Counted from the first letter of the stretch, positions 1 to 11,090 are shown. The stretch: DNA of 64,000 bases from Erpobdella octoculata (GCA_963978895.1 OZ022238.1:20343647-20407646), one strand, 5' to 3'. The notes: generated by a model from the letters alone, not told the origin. Program-made: numbers and translations.

Positions 1-445
1 TGAATGATTGCGATGATGTCCCCGTACCCGTCGATATGATTTCATTTTCTCACCTCGCATTAAATGTTACTGTTAGACGTAGATAACACCATATACTAGC
101 TACAATAACTTTATTTTTATCTTGGAAAATATATCTTACTTTATAAGCTTCATTAAAATAATTATGTTTAAATATTTTATACATTATACTTTCTACTTTT
201 TATTTTGAACTTCTAATTTACTTTTTAACTTTTGTGCAACTTTGTCTTTTTATATGTTTATCAAGTTTTATCTCTCTCCTTTACTTTAAAATAAATTAAC
301 CTATTAATTTAATATTTATTATACATTTATTACTTCTCTTTTTCAACCATTTCAATATCCTGTATAAATTGGATCTCATTTTTTAAATTACTAAAATTGA
401 GTCTTTTTGTTTTTACACATCCCTATTCATTTTAGTTTGTTTATA

Positions 446-490
446 ATCGCCCTGATGATGACAAAATGTCAAAACTGGCCAGTTGGCGAT
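446..490 (+). ncRNA. Hammerhead ribozyme of a Penelope-like element, probably weakened
   Basis: The 45 nt fold as a type-I hammerhead. Stem I is ATCGCC (446-451) paired with GGCGAT (485-490). The core CTGATGA is at 452-458. A stem II of TGAC/GTCA follows, and a palindromic stem III ACTGGCCAGT leads to a TT cleavage dinucleotide. The second core box should read GAAA but reads AAAA here, so activity is doubtful. A Penelope-like N-terminal reading frame follows at 502. Hammerheads of this small-stem-III type are known from Penelope-like retroelements. Confidence 0.6.
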
Positions 491-501
491 TTAAATAAAA
501 G

Positions 502-639
502 ATGAACATTAATAGTCGTAGTCTTTTTGTAGTTAAAAAACGCAGCCTAGAAGTGTTTTACAAAAAATTCGTCAACCTAAAATGGAGAGTTGTATTTAAT
601 AGAGCATGTTTAGAAGAAAATTTAATTCCTCGCTGTGTG

Positions 640-688
<49 letters not shown>

Positions 689-690
689 AA
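502..690 (+). pseudogene. Penelope-like element fragment, N-terminal part of the ORF
   Basis: The frame encodes a basic segment containing the motifs LKWRVVFNRACLEENLIP and RCVKY, then runs into an (AT)n tract read as repeated Tyr-Ile. The same motif (KWRV-x-FNRAC-x-x-x-x-VP) occurs at 9345-9534 on the minus strand and at about 9985-10090. In two of the three cases a hammerhead lies just upstream. This resembles the N-terminal region of Penelope-like proteins, before the reverse transcriptase. No RT or GIY-YIG domain is present, so it is a fragment. The family call rests mainly on its pairing with the ribozyme. Confidence 0.45.
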
Positions 691-778
691 ACTTTAAAAA
701 ATATCTTTTATTTGTCTCTTCATCTGAGTCAACAAACTAAATTTTTTGAATCTAAAACAACCGTTTTTATATATACAC

Positions 779-952
<174 letters not shown>

Positions 953-1119
953 ACATGACCTGACTGATTGACTGACTGACTGACTGACTGATAATCAACG
1001 CCGAGCTCAAACGCCTCATCCTAGGAACGTGAAATTTGAAACTTATATTACTTTTATTGCGTAAGCATCCACTAAAAAGGATTTGTAAAAATTTTGCTCC
1101 TGAGGGAAGAAACTGGAAA

Positions 1120-1805
1120 ACAAACTATTTTCTAAAACAATGTGTATTTCGAAAACCAAAACTGAGGAGATTTTGAAATTTGGTATATGGATTCTTCTTG
1201 AAAAATTAAAAGATACGTGTTTCACTATTTATTAAAAATTCGGTTTCCCGGACCTCAAATGTGGGTTGGAAAATTGGGTTATTTGGTTTTTAAAGTAGCT
1301 GCTACTCAAAAACTGTGAATGCTAAAGGAGTAAAAATTAGTATTTAGTTTCTACTCCAAAAATAATGAAATACCTTTTTTAGCATTTTTTGAAAATTTGG
1401 TTTTCAGGACTTCAAATGTGGGGTGGAAAATAGGGTTATTTGTTTTTTAAAGTAACTGCTTCTCAAAAACTGTAAATACCACTGATGTAAAAATTAGTTT
1501 TTAGTTTCTATTCTAAAAATAAATATATACGTGTTTTACCATTTTTATTAAATAATGTTTCCAGGACCTCAAATGTGAGGTGGTAAATACGGTTATTTGG
1601 TTTTTAATGTAACTGCTACTCAAAAACTGTAAATGCTACAAAAGTAAAATAGTATTAATTTTTACTCTAAAAATAATGATATACGTGTTTCACCATTTTT
1701 TGAAAATTTGGTTTCCAGGATCTCAAATGTGAAGTGGCAAAAGGGTTATTTGATTTTAAAGTAACTGCTACTCAAAAACTGTAAGTGCTACAGATGTGAA
1801 AATTA
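1120..1805 (+). repeat. Left arm of an inverted pair of ~150-bp tandem repeats
   Basis: Four to five degenerate monomers of about 150-165 bp. Each contains a 'tacgtgtttcaccatttt' segment, a 'ccaggacctcaaatgtg' segment and a 'gtaactgctactcaaaaact' segment. The same monomers run in the opposite orientation at 2895-3475. No coding sequence is seen. Confidence 0.8.
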
Positions 1806-1821
1806 GTATTTTGAGGTTTTG

Positions 1822-2200
1822 TGCCGGTTAAAGGTAGATGAGTTCAGTTTATCACCGGACGGATGGGCCAAGCCGTTATTTTAGGGTCTTCATACGGCCC
1901 TGCCCAAACATTAAATCAAGGTGGGACGGGCCGAGATTTTTAACCAAGTATATAGACATTTTAGTGATTTTAGGGTGTTCAGACGGGCCGGGCTAAACCT
2001 GGAGTCAAGGTGGGAAGGGCCGAAGTTTTTTATCAAGTATATAGAACTTCTAGGCCTGTAAAAACGGACCGGGCCCATATTAGACGGGCCGTGCCGAGCC
2101 AGGAATTTCGGTTTTGAAACGGGCTGGGCCAAGTTGTCGACGGGCCGAGCCGAGACCTAAAAAATTGATCCGTGCAGTGCTCTACTATGTAAGCACGGTT
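1822..2200. repeat. GGGCC-rich degenerate tandem repeat between inverted arms
   Basis: Roughly 100-115-bp units repeat the motifs 'gacgggccg', 'aatcaaggtggga' and 'aagtatatag', about three times and imperfectly. The local GC content is higher than in the flanks. A stray copy of 'atacggccctgcccaaac' recurs at 2422 inside the AT tracts. No convincing reading frame is present. Confidence 0.6.
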
Positions 2201-2228
2201 CAAATTCTCTAATTTCATGCGAGGGAAG

Positions 2229-2605
<377 letters not shown>

Positions 2606-2816
2606 TGAAGAGGATTCATCTTACGTATTTTCGTGATATTTGTGTATTTTTATTTTATTATGTGTGCATTTTATAATGATTGGATATGTTGAAACAATAA
2701 GTCATATATATATGTGTATATATATATATGTGTATATTTGTGCTCTTGTGACATTGTGTGTGTTTGTGCGTGTGCGTGTGTGTACGTGTGTGTGTTTATT
2801 ATTTTTTTATCTAGGA

Positions 2817-2893
<77 letters not shown>

Positions 2894-2894
2894 T

Positions 2895-3475
2895 TTTAAA
2901 AAATGGTGAAACACGTTTATCTTTTTTTTTGAGTACATACTAAGTATTACTTTTTAGATCTGTAGCAATTACAGTTGTTGAGTAGCAGTTACTTTAAAAA
3001 CCAAATAACCCTATTTTCCACCCCACATTTGAAGTCCTGGAAATCAAATTTTCAAAAAATGGTGAAACAGGTATATAATATTTATAGAGTAGAAACTAAA
3101 TACTAATTTTTACTTTTGTAGCATTCACAGGTTTTGAGTAGCAGCTACTTTAAAAACCAAGTAATCCTATTGTTCAACTCACATTTAAGGTCCTGGAATC
3201 CAAATTTGTGAAGAATGGTGAAACACATATATCTTTATTTTTAGAATAGAAACTAAATACTAATTTTTACATCTGTGGTATTTAAAGTTTTTGAGTAGCA
3301 GTTACTTTAAAAAACATATAACCATATTTTCCACCCCACATTTGAAGTCCTGGAAGCCAAATTTTCAAAAAATACACGTATTTCAAAATTTTTGGAGTAG
3401 AAACTAAATACTAATTTTTACTCCTGTAGCATTCACTGTTTTTGAGTAGCAGCTACAGATATACATTGTTTTAGA
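2895..3475 (-). repeat. Right arm of the inverted ~150-bp tandem array
   Basis: Three to four monomers are the reverse complement of those at 1120-1805, for example 'ccaccccacatttgaagtcctgg' at about 3020 and again at 3335. The outermost segment near 3465-3490 also pairs with the outer edge of the left arm near 1115-1145. The whole of 1.1-3.5 kb can therefore fold back on itself. From 3490 to about 3790 I see nothing recognisable. Confidence 0.75.
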
Positions 3476-3869
3476 AAAAAGTTTGTTACTGCGTAATCAA
3501 CTGTGCTGCCTTGCATCTTGTGTACAGTAGTGGCCCATAAAAATTTTGCATGTGCGAACGTTCCACTCACAGCCTAATTTTTCTTATTTTGTTTTTAATT
3601 TTAAATTTTAAAACGGACGAATATATTGTCGCTGAACATAAATCCGCTAGCCAAAATACAACTTTTAACAACCATTAGAAGTGCTTTAAGAAAGCTTTCG
3701 AAAATGCAATGAAACAAACAATAAACAACATGAAACAAACTACAAACAACAAAGCAAGTTAATATAAGCGTTGTAAAATAGTTAATAACCTGGAAAAATT
3801 GGTGGAAGAAAATGCCGAAAAAACTAAAAAGAGAGTTGTTAAACTGAAAAAACTAATAGAAGAGAACTC

Positions 3870-5045
3870 CAACGGTGGTAAGCTATCTCTTCTGGTTCTT
3901 TATGACTTGTCTGCGGCTGTAGATACCGTTGATCCAAACATCTTACTCCAACCTTTACAGTCATATTGCGGCTTGACTGACATCGTTGCCGACTGGCTTT
4001 AGTCATACCTAAGAGGTTGCCTGATCAATACGGCAATTCATCATCTCCGCTTTCATTATTTGACTGCGGTGTCTCACAGGGCTCTGTCCTGGACCCACTC
4101 CTCTCTATATACAAAATCAATTTTGCATGTGGTTGACAACCAAAACATGCACAACCACCTATACGACCAAGACACGCAAATATAAGGGCATTGCCTACCA
4201 AGCCAGACCGTTGATCTGGCTGCACGAAGGTCTGCTTGTGTTGCTGACTTCGGTCGTTGGCTGTCGGCAAATCGACTACAGCTTAACCCAGATAAAACCG
4301 AGTTCATGTGGTGTTCGTCTTGGCATTTTCACCATCATAACCCAAATTATTTTTTTAACATCTGCGTTGTCGACATCATTCATTCACCCAAGGCAAGAAA
4401 CCTTGAAGTTTTCACGAATTAAGATCTCATCATGCAATCACATATTGGCAACACATTTCGCTCATGTTTCTCAATCCTTAAGTAGATTAGGAACGTAATG
4501 AGATCTTTACCCATCTTTGGAAGAAAAACATTCGTCACTTCATTCATTCTGACACGTATCTACTATTGCAAATTTCTACTTGTCTGTCTACCAACTTCTC
4601 AACTTAACCGCTTTCAGTTCGTCATCAACACTGACGCCAAAATGACATCCAAAGCCAATAAGTACGATCACGTGACACATATTCTTTAAGATCTCCATTG
4701 CCCTACGGCTACCGGAAAAAATAGTTTCAAAGTCGCGCTACTCGAGTTCAAGTGTCTGTCCGATAAAGGTCCACTCTAATTCAGCTTCGATCTTCAACCG
4801 ACCAGCTGTCGCCGCCGCAGACGACTCCGATCATCGTCATCATCATCATCCCTCGTTGACATACGCTTTGGAGTTATTGGCCCCAAGACGTAATGTTTGC
4901 AACATCTCAAACGGAGTTCTGCATTTGTCTCAAAACTTTTCTTTTTATTCTCTCCTACAGTTTTTCATTTATAATCAGTTGCTTCAGAGCTCGCTCGATC
5001 GTGGAGCCACTTTAAAATATCCATTTCATACTTTCATAATTAATT
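3870..5045 (+). pseudogene. Decayed CR1/L2-like non-LTR retrotransposon, reverse transcriptase to 3' end
   Basis: With several frame changes the strand reads through typical CR1/L2-type RT blocks. A FDTVDH-like block (AAVDTVDPNILL) lies near 3915. The 'SYLRG' and 'GVSQGSVL'-like blocks lie near 4000-4090. A degraded active-site region near 4160 is followed by 'WLSANRLQLNPDKTEF' near 4255-4305, then 'LPIFGRKTFVTSFILTRI' near 4505 and the 'LNRFQFVINT...KYDHVTHIL' thumb block near 4600-4690. At least five stops or frameshifts interrupt it, so it is dead. It ends just before foldback element A. A short coiled-coil-like stretch at 3799-3880 precedes it. Confidence 0.75.
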
Positions 5046-5361
5046 CATGTATTGTTTTCTAGATTCTAGGACTGTTCATCAAAGGACGGTTCATCAAAGG
5101 ACTGTTCATCAAGGACTATTCATCAAGGGACTATTCATCAAAGGACTATTCACCAAAGGACTATTCATCAAGAGGACGGTTCATCATAAGGACTGTTCAT
5201 CTAATGTCTATTCATCCAGCGGACTATTCATCAAAAAATTTATAAAATTGTTTAAGATGTTATTTTCAACCAAAATATGTTGCCAAAATGTAGGGTAATC
5301 TATATCAAGTTTACAGTGCTACTTTGCTTGCATCCAAATACTTTATTCTTTATAATAGAAC

Positions 5362-5553
5362 TATTCGAGGTTTCTAAAGCGTTACATTGTAAACGTTTCT
5401 AAAACGTTAAACGGGAAACGTTTCTAAAACGTTACTCAGGAAACGTTTCTTTAACGCACAGCCGATGAGCAAAACAACCGAAAAGAAACGCGTTTCTTGT
5501 AACCGAAAATGAACGGTTAAGAAACGTTACAAAGTGGTTACAATGTTTACTGG
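5362..5553. repeat. ~190-bp insertion rich in AAACGTTTC repeats
   Basis: Absent from the matching positions of elements B (about 44200) and C (about 57545). It contains tandem 'aaacgtttctaaaacgtta' units. Its ends carry partly inverted 'acattgtaaac' and 'acaatgtttac' motifs. It is probably a MITE; terminal repeats and target duplication are not clear. Confidence 0.5.
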
Positions 5554-5924
5554 GTAGCGAGGTACCTTGCGCTGCCCGGGGTTTTTAGAGGTTTTTCGGT
5601 CGATTTTCTCTCTCGCTCCCGTTTCCTTCCCCGCTTGCTCTCACGCTCCCGGTCACTCTCTATTCTCGCTTGTCTCCCGCTTCCGCTCCCGGTCACAGCA
5701 CCAGAAAAACTAAATTCGACTGTTTTCGTAAACCATATATGTACACATTTACCAAAGGCCACAAACACGTCAAAGCATCACCCATGCCCGCTATGTCAAA
5801 TCTGGCATCGGTCGTTTAACACCAAGGGGCCACGCTTCAAAGACACTTATGCCTCGAGCAATCAGCAAGTTTGTAGAAGACATGGTTGTAATATACAACA
5901 ATTTTATTCGTCACATACATGTGA

Positions 5925-6261
5925 GGCGCCGTAGCACAGTGGTGAAAGCAGTTATGCTATCATCCTGCGGTCGTGGGTTCAAATCTCAGTCACGGCGAGG
6001 CGTAATTCCGTTGAGCAAGGAATTCACTCACACTGCTCAGGCCAACTCAGCCTTTCATCCTTCACTGGTCGATGAATGAGTACCAGTTTCACGACTGGGA
6101 TGTAATAGGGTTCGGCACATTCCGATTTCGGATACACGTGCGTGTGGCAGGTAACACTGTGTGATCCCATATGCACTAGCAGTTCCCGGCGCTGCTGGGG
6201 TATTAATTGATATACGAAGTAGCGCCCTAATGTTATACATTTACATTTACATTTTACATTT
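5925..6261 (+). mobile_element. tRNA-derived SINE inserted in foldback A
   Basis: A tRNA-like head (5925-5997) has an A box within TAGCACAGTGGTG (about 5932) and a B box GGGTTCAAATC (5975-5985). The unrelated body carries the motif 'gcaaggaattcactcacactgctcagg' and the tail is TTACATT-rich. Comparison with copies B and C shows it is an insertion: they read continuously from 'cacatac' into 'agtaaataaa'. The A and B boxes form an internal RNA polymerase III promoter. Confidence 0.8.
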
Positions 6262-6323
6262 AGTAAATAAAACAACTAGACAAGAAATAACGTCAAGATC
6301 TTAAGATCAAACCAACAAAAAAC

Positions 6324-6500
6324 ATTTTTTTTTGTTTTTAAGGTTAGTGAAAGGAGTTGTTAACCCCACGAGAGACTCAACCTGAGCAATGCGTGTAAAC
6401 TCCTTTCTTAAGGGAGCTACGATGGTGACGCCAGTGAGATTTGAACCACCGACCTACAAGGTGACAGGCGAGCGCTTTACCGCTTAGCCACCACCGCCAC
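6324..6500 (-). mobile_element. Second tRNA-derived SINE, minus strand
   Basis: Read on the minus strand, it starts GGCGGTGGTGGCTAAGCGG and has the B box GGTTCAAATC (complement of 6438-6447). It shares a conserved body, including 'ggagtttacacgcattgctc', and ends in a poly-A-like tail seen as T-rich on the plus strand at 6324-6340. It is absent from elements B and C at the corresponding site. It belongs to the same family as the copies at 45617 and 63550. Confidence 0.8.
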
Positions 6501-7236
6501 TTAATTTTTTTATAAAAATTTTTAAAAACTGCCTTCAACTGTTCGTACAAACAGTAGGTATATACACACTCAAACAGCCAGATACCATACACCTCAAAAC
6601 ATCACTAACACCGGTCTACCACTTCTGCCACACTTCAAAGAGACAAACACGCTCGCTTTAGCGAGGTCAGGAAAGGTCATTTCAAAGAGATGCTTACGCT
6701 CGTCGATAAATTAACCAGACTCAGATTTCATGCAAACTTCAAATAAAAACTAAATACATTGGAACTCATTTAATTGATATAAAAGACCTATTTTGTTTTT
6801 TTAATAAAAGTTGCGGTAGCGAATAGCGCTGAGAACAGCTAAAAAAATGTTGCGCGCTGTCATCAACGATGTTGTCAGCCAATAGTACCGCTCTTAACAA
6901 CCCTGGTTGCCATCACTATTTTTTTTAAATTACTGATATGTTTGAAATTTATTTTATCAAAGATGAAGAACTGTCTTTTAAAAATACATCAAATTACTTT
7001 ACGCTGAAAATATCTTGGGTATAAATTGATAAAGGTTGCTGAGTGGCTTCAAAATTTGATGAATAGTCCTCTTGATGAATAGTCTTTAGATGAACAGTCC
7101 TTATGATGAACCGTCCTCTTGATGAATAGTCCTTTGATGAATAGTCTCTTAATGAATAGTCCCTTGATGAATAGTCCTTGATGAACAGTCCCTTGATGAA
7201 TCGTCCTTTGATGAAAAGTCCGCATACCGTTTTCTA

Positions 7237-7644
7237 ATAGAAGATATCGGCCACTCACATAGTTATTAGCGCAATAATTAAATAAATTTGTTACTTATAT
7301 TTTTCTATCAAAATTGCAATAAAAATTAATTAATTAATTATTTTGACTTCATGTAATTAAAAAACACAATTGTAAAGAAATGACGTGCTTCTACATTGTT
7401 TAAAAAATTATTTGAACTTTCAAATAAAAGTTTATGAATATAATAAAAATTGACAAATTTTATGAATATAACAAAAATTGACAAAGGTTTATGAATATGA
7501 TGAAAATCGACAATAGCATAAATTTAAAACAATGCAATTTTTAAACAATAAAGTTTTCTTTCTTTTTTTTCTTTTTCAACTATTCCCACAAACACGCAAG
7601 TGAAACACACTGCAGCTGCAAAAAAGCTGTGTTTTTATTATTAA
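7237..7644. other. AT-rich spacer, no gene seen
   Basis: I see no coding sequence. Three short repeats of the type 'tatgaatataacaaaaattgacaa' lie at about 7432-7512. Confidence 0.6.
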
Positions 7645-7721
7645 CCAGCAGGGTTACCAGGTGTTTCATGCGGATTTGAGAGGCTTTTATACCGGTTTTC
7701 TCTCTCGCTCTCTCTTTCTCG

Positions 7722-7804
<83 letters not shown>

Positions 7805-8115
7805 TTTATCTCTCTCTCTTGTTTTTTCTTTCTCGTTCTCGTTCTCTCTCTCCTGTTCTCTCTTTCTCGTTTCCTTCCCCGCTTGCTTTCCTGTTTCTTC
7901 TTGCTCTCTCGCTTCCTCTCTTTTCTCGCTTTTTCTTCTTTTTCCGATCGCTCTCCCGCTTCCACTCACTCTGCCATTCCCACTTGCACTCCAGATTTTG
8001 CTCGTTTTTTCAGTTCGCGCTCGCTTCCCATGCCGGCTCCCATTTGTTTTGACATCCCCGCTTGCTCTCCTGTTTCTTTTTTCTTCCTCTCCCTCTTAAC
8101 TTCTTTTTGCACATA
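7645..8115 (-). mobile_element. Decayed Helitron-like pyrimidine-rich repeat with (TC)n expansion
   Basis: The left edge 'ccagcagggttaccaggtg...' is a degraded version of the CTAG/hairpin terminus seen intact at 30556, 37577, 44202, 51986 and 57547. It is followed by the same 'ctctcgctcccgtttcc'-type pyrimidine-rich body. A pure (TC)n tract occupies about 7727-7797. The Arg/Glu-rich and Ser/Leu-rich open frames across it are low-complexity artefacts. Confidence 0.5.
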
Positions 8116-8224
8116 AAACATGAAACAGGTTTGTTAAAAGTTGCTTGAAACCTTCAAACTACGTAAGCTAAATTTTAATTTTGAAACGCAATAACCTTTG
8201 ATGTTTCTTCATATGCACTTTTGG

Positions 8225-9155
8225 TGATGGTGATGACGAACCTGGCAAAAATGGTGACAATGATACAGTCGGTTTGGACGTCGACAACAAATCTAAAAAA
8301 GATGAAACAAAATGCAAAACGATGAGGATGAAAGTGACAATGATGATTATAATAATGGCAATAACAGCGATGGCTTTTACCCATACAGCGACGGTTCTGA
8401 AACGAAAGCTTCCATATCAAGGATTTAAAAACGGACGAAACTCCAATGGAGAAATACGTCGAAGCTAACTTGACAAAAAAAGAAGACACTGATTTGAGAG
8501 ACAATGGCGATGATTTGAAGAAGGATCCGCTGGACGATACGAAAGTTGACACCGATGAAAGAGCCGAGTTGGAATGTAAAAAGAAAACGTTCGATTGTAG
8601 CTTGGAAGAAAACAAAGATGACGGCGATGTACTTCTCCAAAACAACAATAGCAATGCAGCCAGCAAAAACTCTGAAAAAGATGAGCCAAGAGCAGAGAAC
8701 GGTACCGAGGATTCTAAATCAGATGAATCCACAGAGGATTCTAGACCAGATAGACTAAGAGTCATTTAAAATCAAATAACAGTTTGATGAAAGGATTTAT
8801 TGGATTTATGGAACGTGTTTTTGATAAACATTTTGAAGAGTTTCTTGAGAAAAATCTAAAATATGTGAAGAAAGAAGAAAAAGCAGACAGTTCCGATAAA
8901 CCGTGCAAAGATGTTCAGGATGAGGCATGCAAAAAAAGCTGTGATGAACCGTGCAGGAATGGCGACGATGAGCCAAATAAAGACTTTGTTGATGAGCCAA
9001 TGAAGGACTGGGAGAAACTGCGTCAAACGGTCAAGAGACTTGACCATGTTTGCGAATTGCGGTCAAGGACACGAGTAAAGATCAACGTATTTTGTGTTTG
9101 TGGCCGAGTCGCATTTCCCAAAAGCGACTATGCTGTTCGAGACGAACAGGATTAA
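8225..9155 (+). pseudogene. Ty3/gypsy-like remnant: acidic ORF joined to integrase C-terminal tail (copy 1)
   Basis: The strand encodes a Lys/Asp/Glu-rich polypeptide (ORF segments 8446-8769 and 8784-9155) nearly identical to the one at 55.6-56.45 kb. It then passes in frame into a segment containing LRQTVKRLDHV and a conserved C-terminus ending RDEQD. That tail is also found on the minus strand at 54574-54861. There it follows DLAWYSSPQNRIGRSHRLQR, which matches the GPY/F-type end of Ty3/gypsy integrases. A polypurine tract 'agaagggggtag' and an LTR-like sequence follow directly. The stop at 8767-8769, other frame breaks and the absence of protease, RT and integrase cores make this a remnant or a non-autonomous derivative. 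Confidence 0.55.
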
Positions 9156-9166
9156 GAAGGGGGTAG

Positions 9167-9245
9167 TGTTATATCTATGGTACTGATTTCCCTTTTTCCA
9201 TTACAAAACCATTCTTCTGGACCTGTAATACGATTTGACGATTTT

Positions 9246-9251
<6 letters not shown>
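9167..9251 (+). repeat. Short 3' LTR-like end of the Ty3/gypsy-like remnant
   Basis: Begins TGTTATATC immediately after the polypurine tract and ends TTTTACAACA, giving matching TGTT...AACA ends. It equals the LTR at 56645-56823 with about 95 bp deleted internally. An AT tract (9254-9330) starts at its edge. Confidence 0.5.
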
Positions 9252-9333
<82 letters not shown>

Positions 9334-9344
9334 ACCTGAGATAT

Positions 9345-9497
9345 ATTTACAATATATCGGCACTAAATGTTCATTCAAACATGCTCTGTTGAAGTATACA
9401 CGCCATTTAGAAGACACGGTTTTGTCAATTAAACGCTTAAAATATTTTAAATGAGAGAAAACACTTTTACTAAATCTAAAATCAAACGTTTTAATAG
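9345..9497 (-). pseudogene. Penelope-like element fragment, N-terminal part of the ORF
   Basis: The minus-strand frame (open 9244-9534) contains FDFRFSKSVFSHLKYFKRL then SSKWRVYFNRACLNEHLVP, homologous to 502-690. It begins inside the adjacent hammerhead and is cut off by an AT tract at about 9330, at nearly the same place as the copy at 502-690. No RT is present. Confidence 0.45.
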
Positions 9498-9542
9498 CAA
9501 CCAACTTGCAAGTTTCAGCCATTGCGGTCATCATCAGGGTTG
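9498..9542 (-). ncRNA. Hammerhead ribozyme of a Penelope-like element, core intact
   Basis: Read on the minus strand. Stem I is CAACC (complement of 9538-9542) with GGTTG (complement of 9498-9502). The core CTGATGA is followed by a weak stem II closed by a GCAA-type loop, then GAAA. Stem III is the perfect palindrome ACTTGCAAGT, then TT at the expected cleavage site. All conserved core boxes are present. The total length, 45 nt, equals that of the copy at 446-490. The dinucleotide before the scissile bond ends in U, which is allowed but usually slower than C. Penelope-like retroelements carry such ribozymes in their terminal repeats. Confidence 0.75.
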
Positions 9543-9984
9543 TTTTGATTATCTCAATATAACTAAAAGTTAATACATACAGTAAATAATAATAATTAAA
9601 ATCGTGACGATGAACGTTAAAATAAGCAGAACATAAGTAAAAAATAATAAAACAAAATAAAAATACTTAGGGAAATATATTAATTTAAATCGAGAGATAA
9701 TAATTTAAATTTAAAATCATAAAATTCGTTAATAGTTTCATGAAATGTGAAACAGACAAAGAAGCTTTTTATCATATCAAATTATTTTCTCTCAAGATCA
9801 CACACACCATCACAAGACACACACTCCATCAACACTTAACCAGGCTGGTAAATAGAGGTCCAGAAATCAATGTCATCTCCTCCGTCTAATTGTAATATTA
9901 ATGTTATCAGATAATAATATAATAAAATAAATAATCTAATAAAAGATTAGATTACAAACCCAGGGAAAGTCTTAAAAAAAATTA

Positions 9985-10090
9985 ATACAAAAAACAGTGT
10001 CTTCAAAATGGCGAGTCTTTCTTAATAGAGCTTGCATATCTGAAAATTTTGTGCCGGTATACTGTAAATTTTGTACATAAATATATTTAA
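9985..10090 (+). pseudogene. Third Penelope-like N-terminal fragment
   Basis: 'gtgtcttcaaaatggcgagt' and the following bases translate to SSKWRV-x-LNRACISENFVPVYCKF, homologous to the two other fragments. I see no hammerhead upstream. The sequence just downstream (about 10100-10170, 'aaaagccggcaaatcctgaaatat') resembles 42225-42285. From 10170 to 10440 I see nothing recognisable. Confidence 0.4.
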
Positions 10091-10504
10091 AAAATCGTTT
10101 TAAATAAAAAGCCGGCAAATCCTGAAATATGAACAATTTGTGGAAAACATGGTCTTTTACTCAGCGTATCATCTTTTAATGGTTGATAAATTCCTTTGTG
10201 CCAGCGAGTAATATGCGGTCTTGTTTGCAATCTAGAAACATTGCTTAGTGGTCGCTGGTCGGTTCATACATGTCAATGGCACTCTGTGACGGGATTCCGC
10301 TCGGGTATTGATGCCTGACGACGAAACAACTAACTCGAGACTATCAAGGTTTAAAATTGTATTAATATAACACAAACGACACTAATCGGACAGAGCTTCA
10401 CTTCTCAAAATCGCACGAAGAAGAGAACTGAACTTTCATTTTTTTTTTTTTTTTTTTTATTTAACGTCCTTATCCGACTTAGTCGATTTGGACACAAAAA
10501 ATAA

Positions 10505-11090
10505 CTTGAAATTGTACAAAAATGTAAGTTAGTTTAGCAAATAATTTCATAACGAAAAATTGATATGTCCATGAAATCATTACATAAGTGTAATTTTATC
10601 ATAATCAATATAAATATATTGTCAAAGAATAGGAACATATTATGTCATAACGTCTGTAGATAATGTACAAAAAAGTATATTAGCTTAGTAAATTATTTCA
10701 TATAGAAAAATTGATATGTCAATGAAATCATTACATATTTGTGTATTGTCAAGTAATCGGTACATAGTATGTAATATCGTCTGTAGATATTTTACAAAAA
10801 TAAAAGTTAACTTATTAAATTGTTTCCTAATAAAAGATTGATATGTCAATGAAATTCTTACAGAAATGTAATTTTATCATAACAATAATGAATATTTATG
10901 TTATGTCAAATAATCATTACATATTATGTCATAACATGTGTAGATATTGTACAAAAATGTAAGTTAAATTAGTGAATTGTTTAATAACGAGAAATTGTCC
11001 ATGAAATGATTACACAAGTGTAAATTTAACATGAAAATTAGTGTATTTTCAAATAATCTGTACATGGTATGTTAGAACATCTATAAAATC
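10505..11090. repeat. Tandem array of ~120-160-bp AT-rich units
   Basis: Four to five units. Each contains 'ttgtacaaaaatgtaagtta', an 'attgatatgtcaatgaaatc' segment and a 'gtcataacgtctgtagata' segment. Starts fall near 10513, 10667, 10788 and 10947. It lies inside the 3' part of the minus-strand LINE relative. No coding potential is seen. Confidence 0.75.

Larger units (their letters stand above)
5062..7228. mobile_element. Foldback-type DNA transposon, copy A (with nested insertions)
   Basis: The element is flanked by the perfect 8-bp duplication GTTTTCTA (5054-5061 and 7229-7236). It starts GATTCTAGGACTGTTCATC and ends in GTCCGCATACC. The left arm (5062-5240) is an array of ~14-bp units of the type GGACTATTCATCAA. 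The right arm (about 7055-7228) is the same array inverted. The core is shared with copies B and C. Copy A is about 720 bp longer because of three insertions absent from B and C: 5362-5553, 5925-6261 and 6324-6500. No transposase is encoded, so it is non-autonomous. 8-bp duplications are made by hAT and P-type transposases among others. Confidence 0.85.

Noticed and set aside
5925..5997. Functional tRNA gene
   Set aside because: A and B boxes are present, but the cloverleaf is imperfect and the sequence continues into a SINE body inserted in a transposon.
5040..7230. CRISPR array suggested by regularly repeated GGACTATTCATCAA units
   Set aside because: Units are ~14 bp with no unique spacers, the arrays are inverted at both ends of a transposon, and the DNA is eukaryotic.
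7580..8116. Arg/Glu-rich and Ser/Leu-rich ORFs on both strands
   Set aside because: They read through a (TC)n/(GA)n tract and a pyrimidine-rich Helitron-like body; no protein motif.
8175..8765. 196-aa Ser/Leu-rich minus-strand ORF (also 55816-56475)
   Set aside because: Antisense of the acidic DEPCKD-type reading frame.
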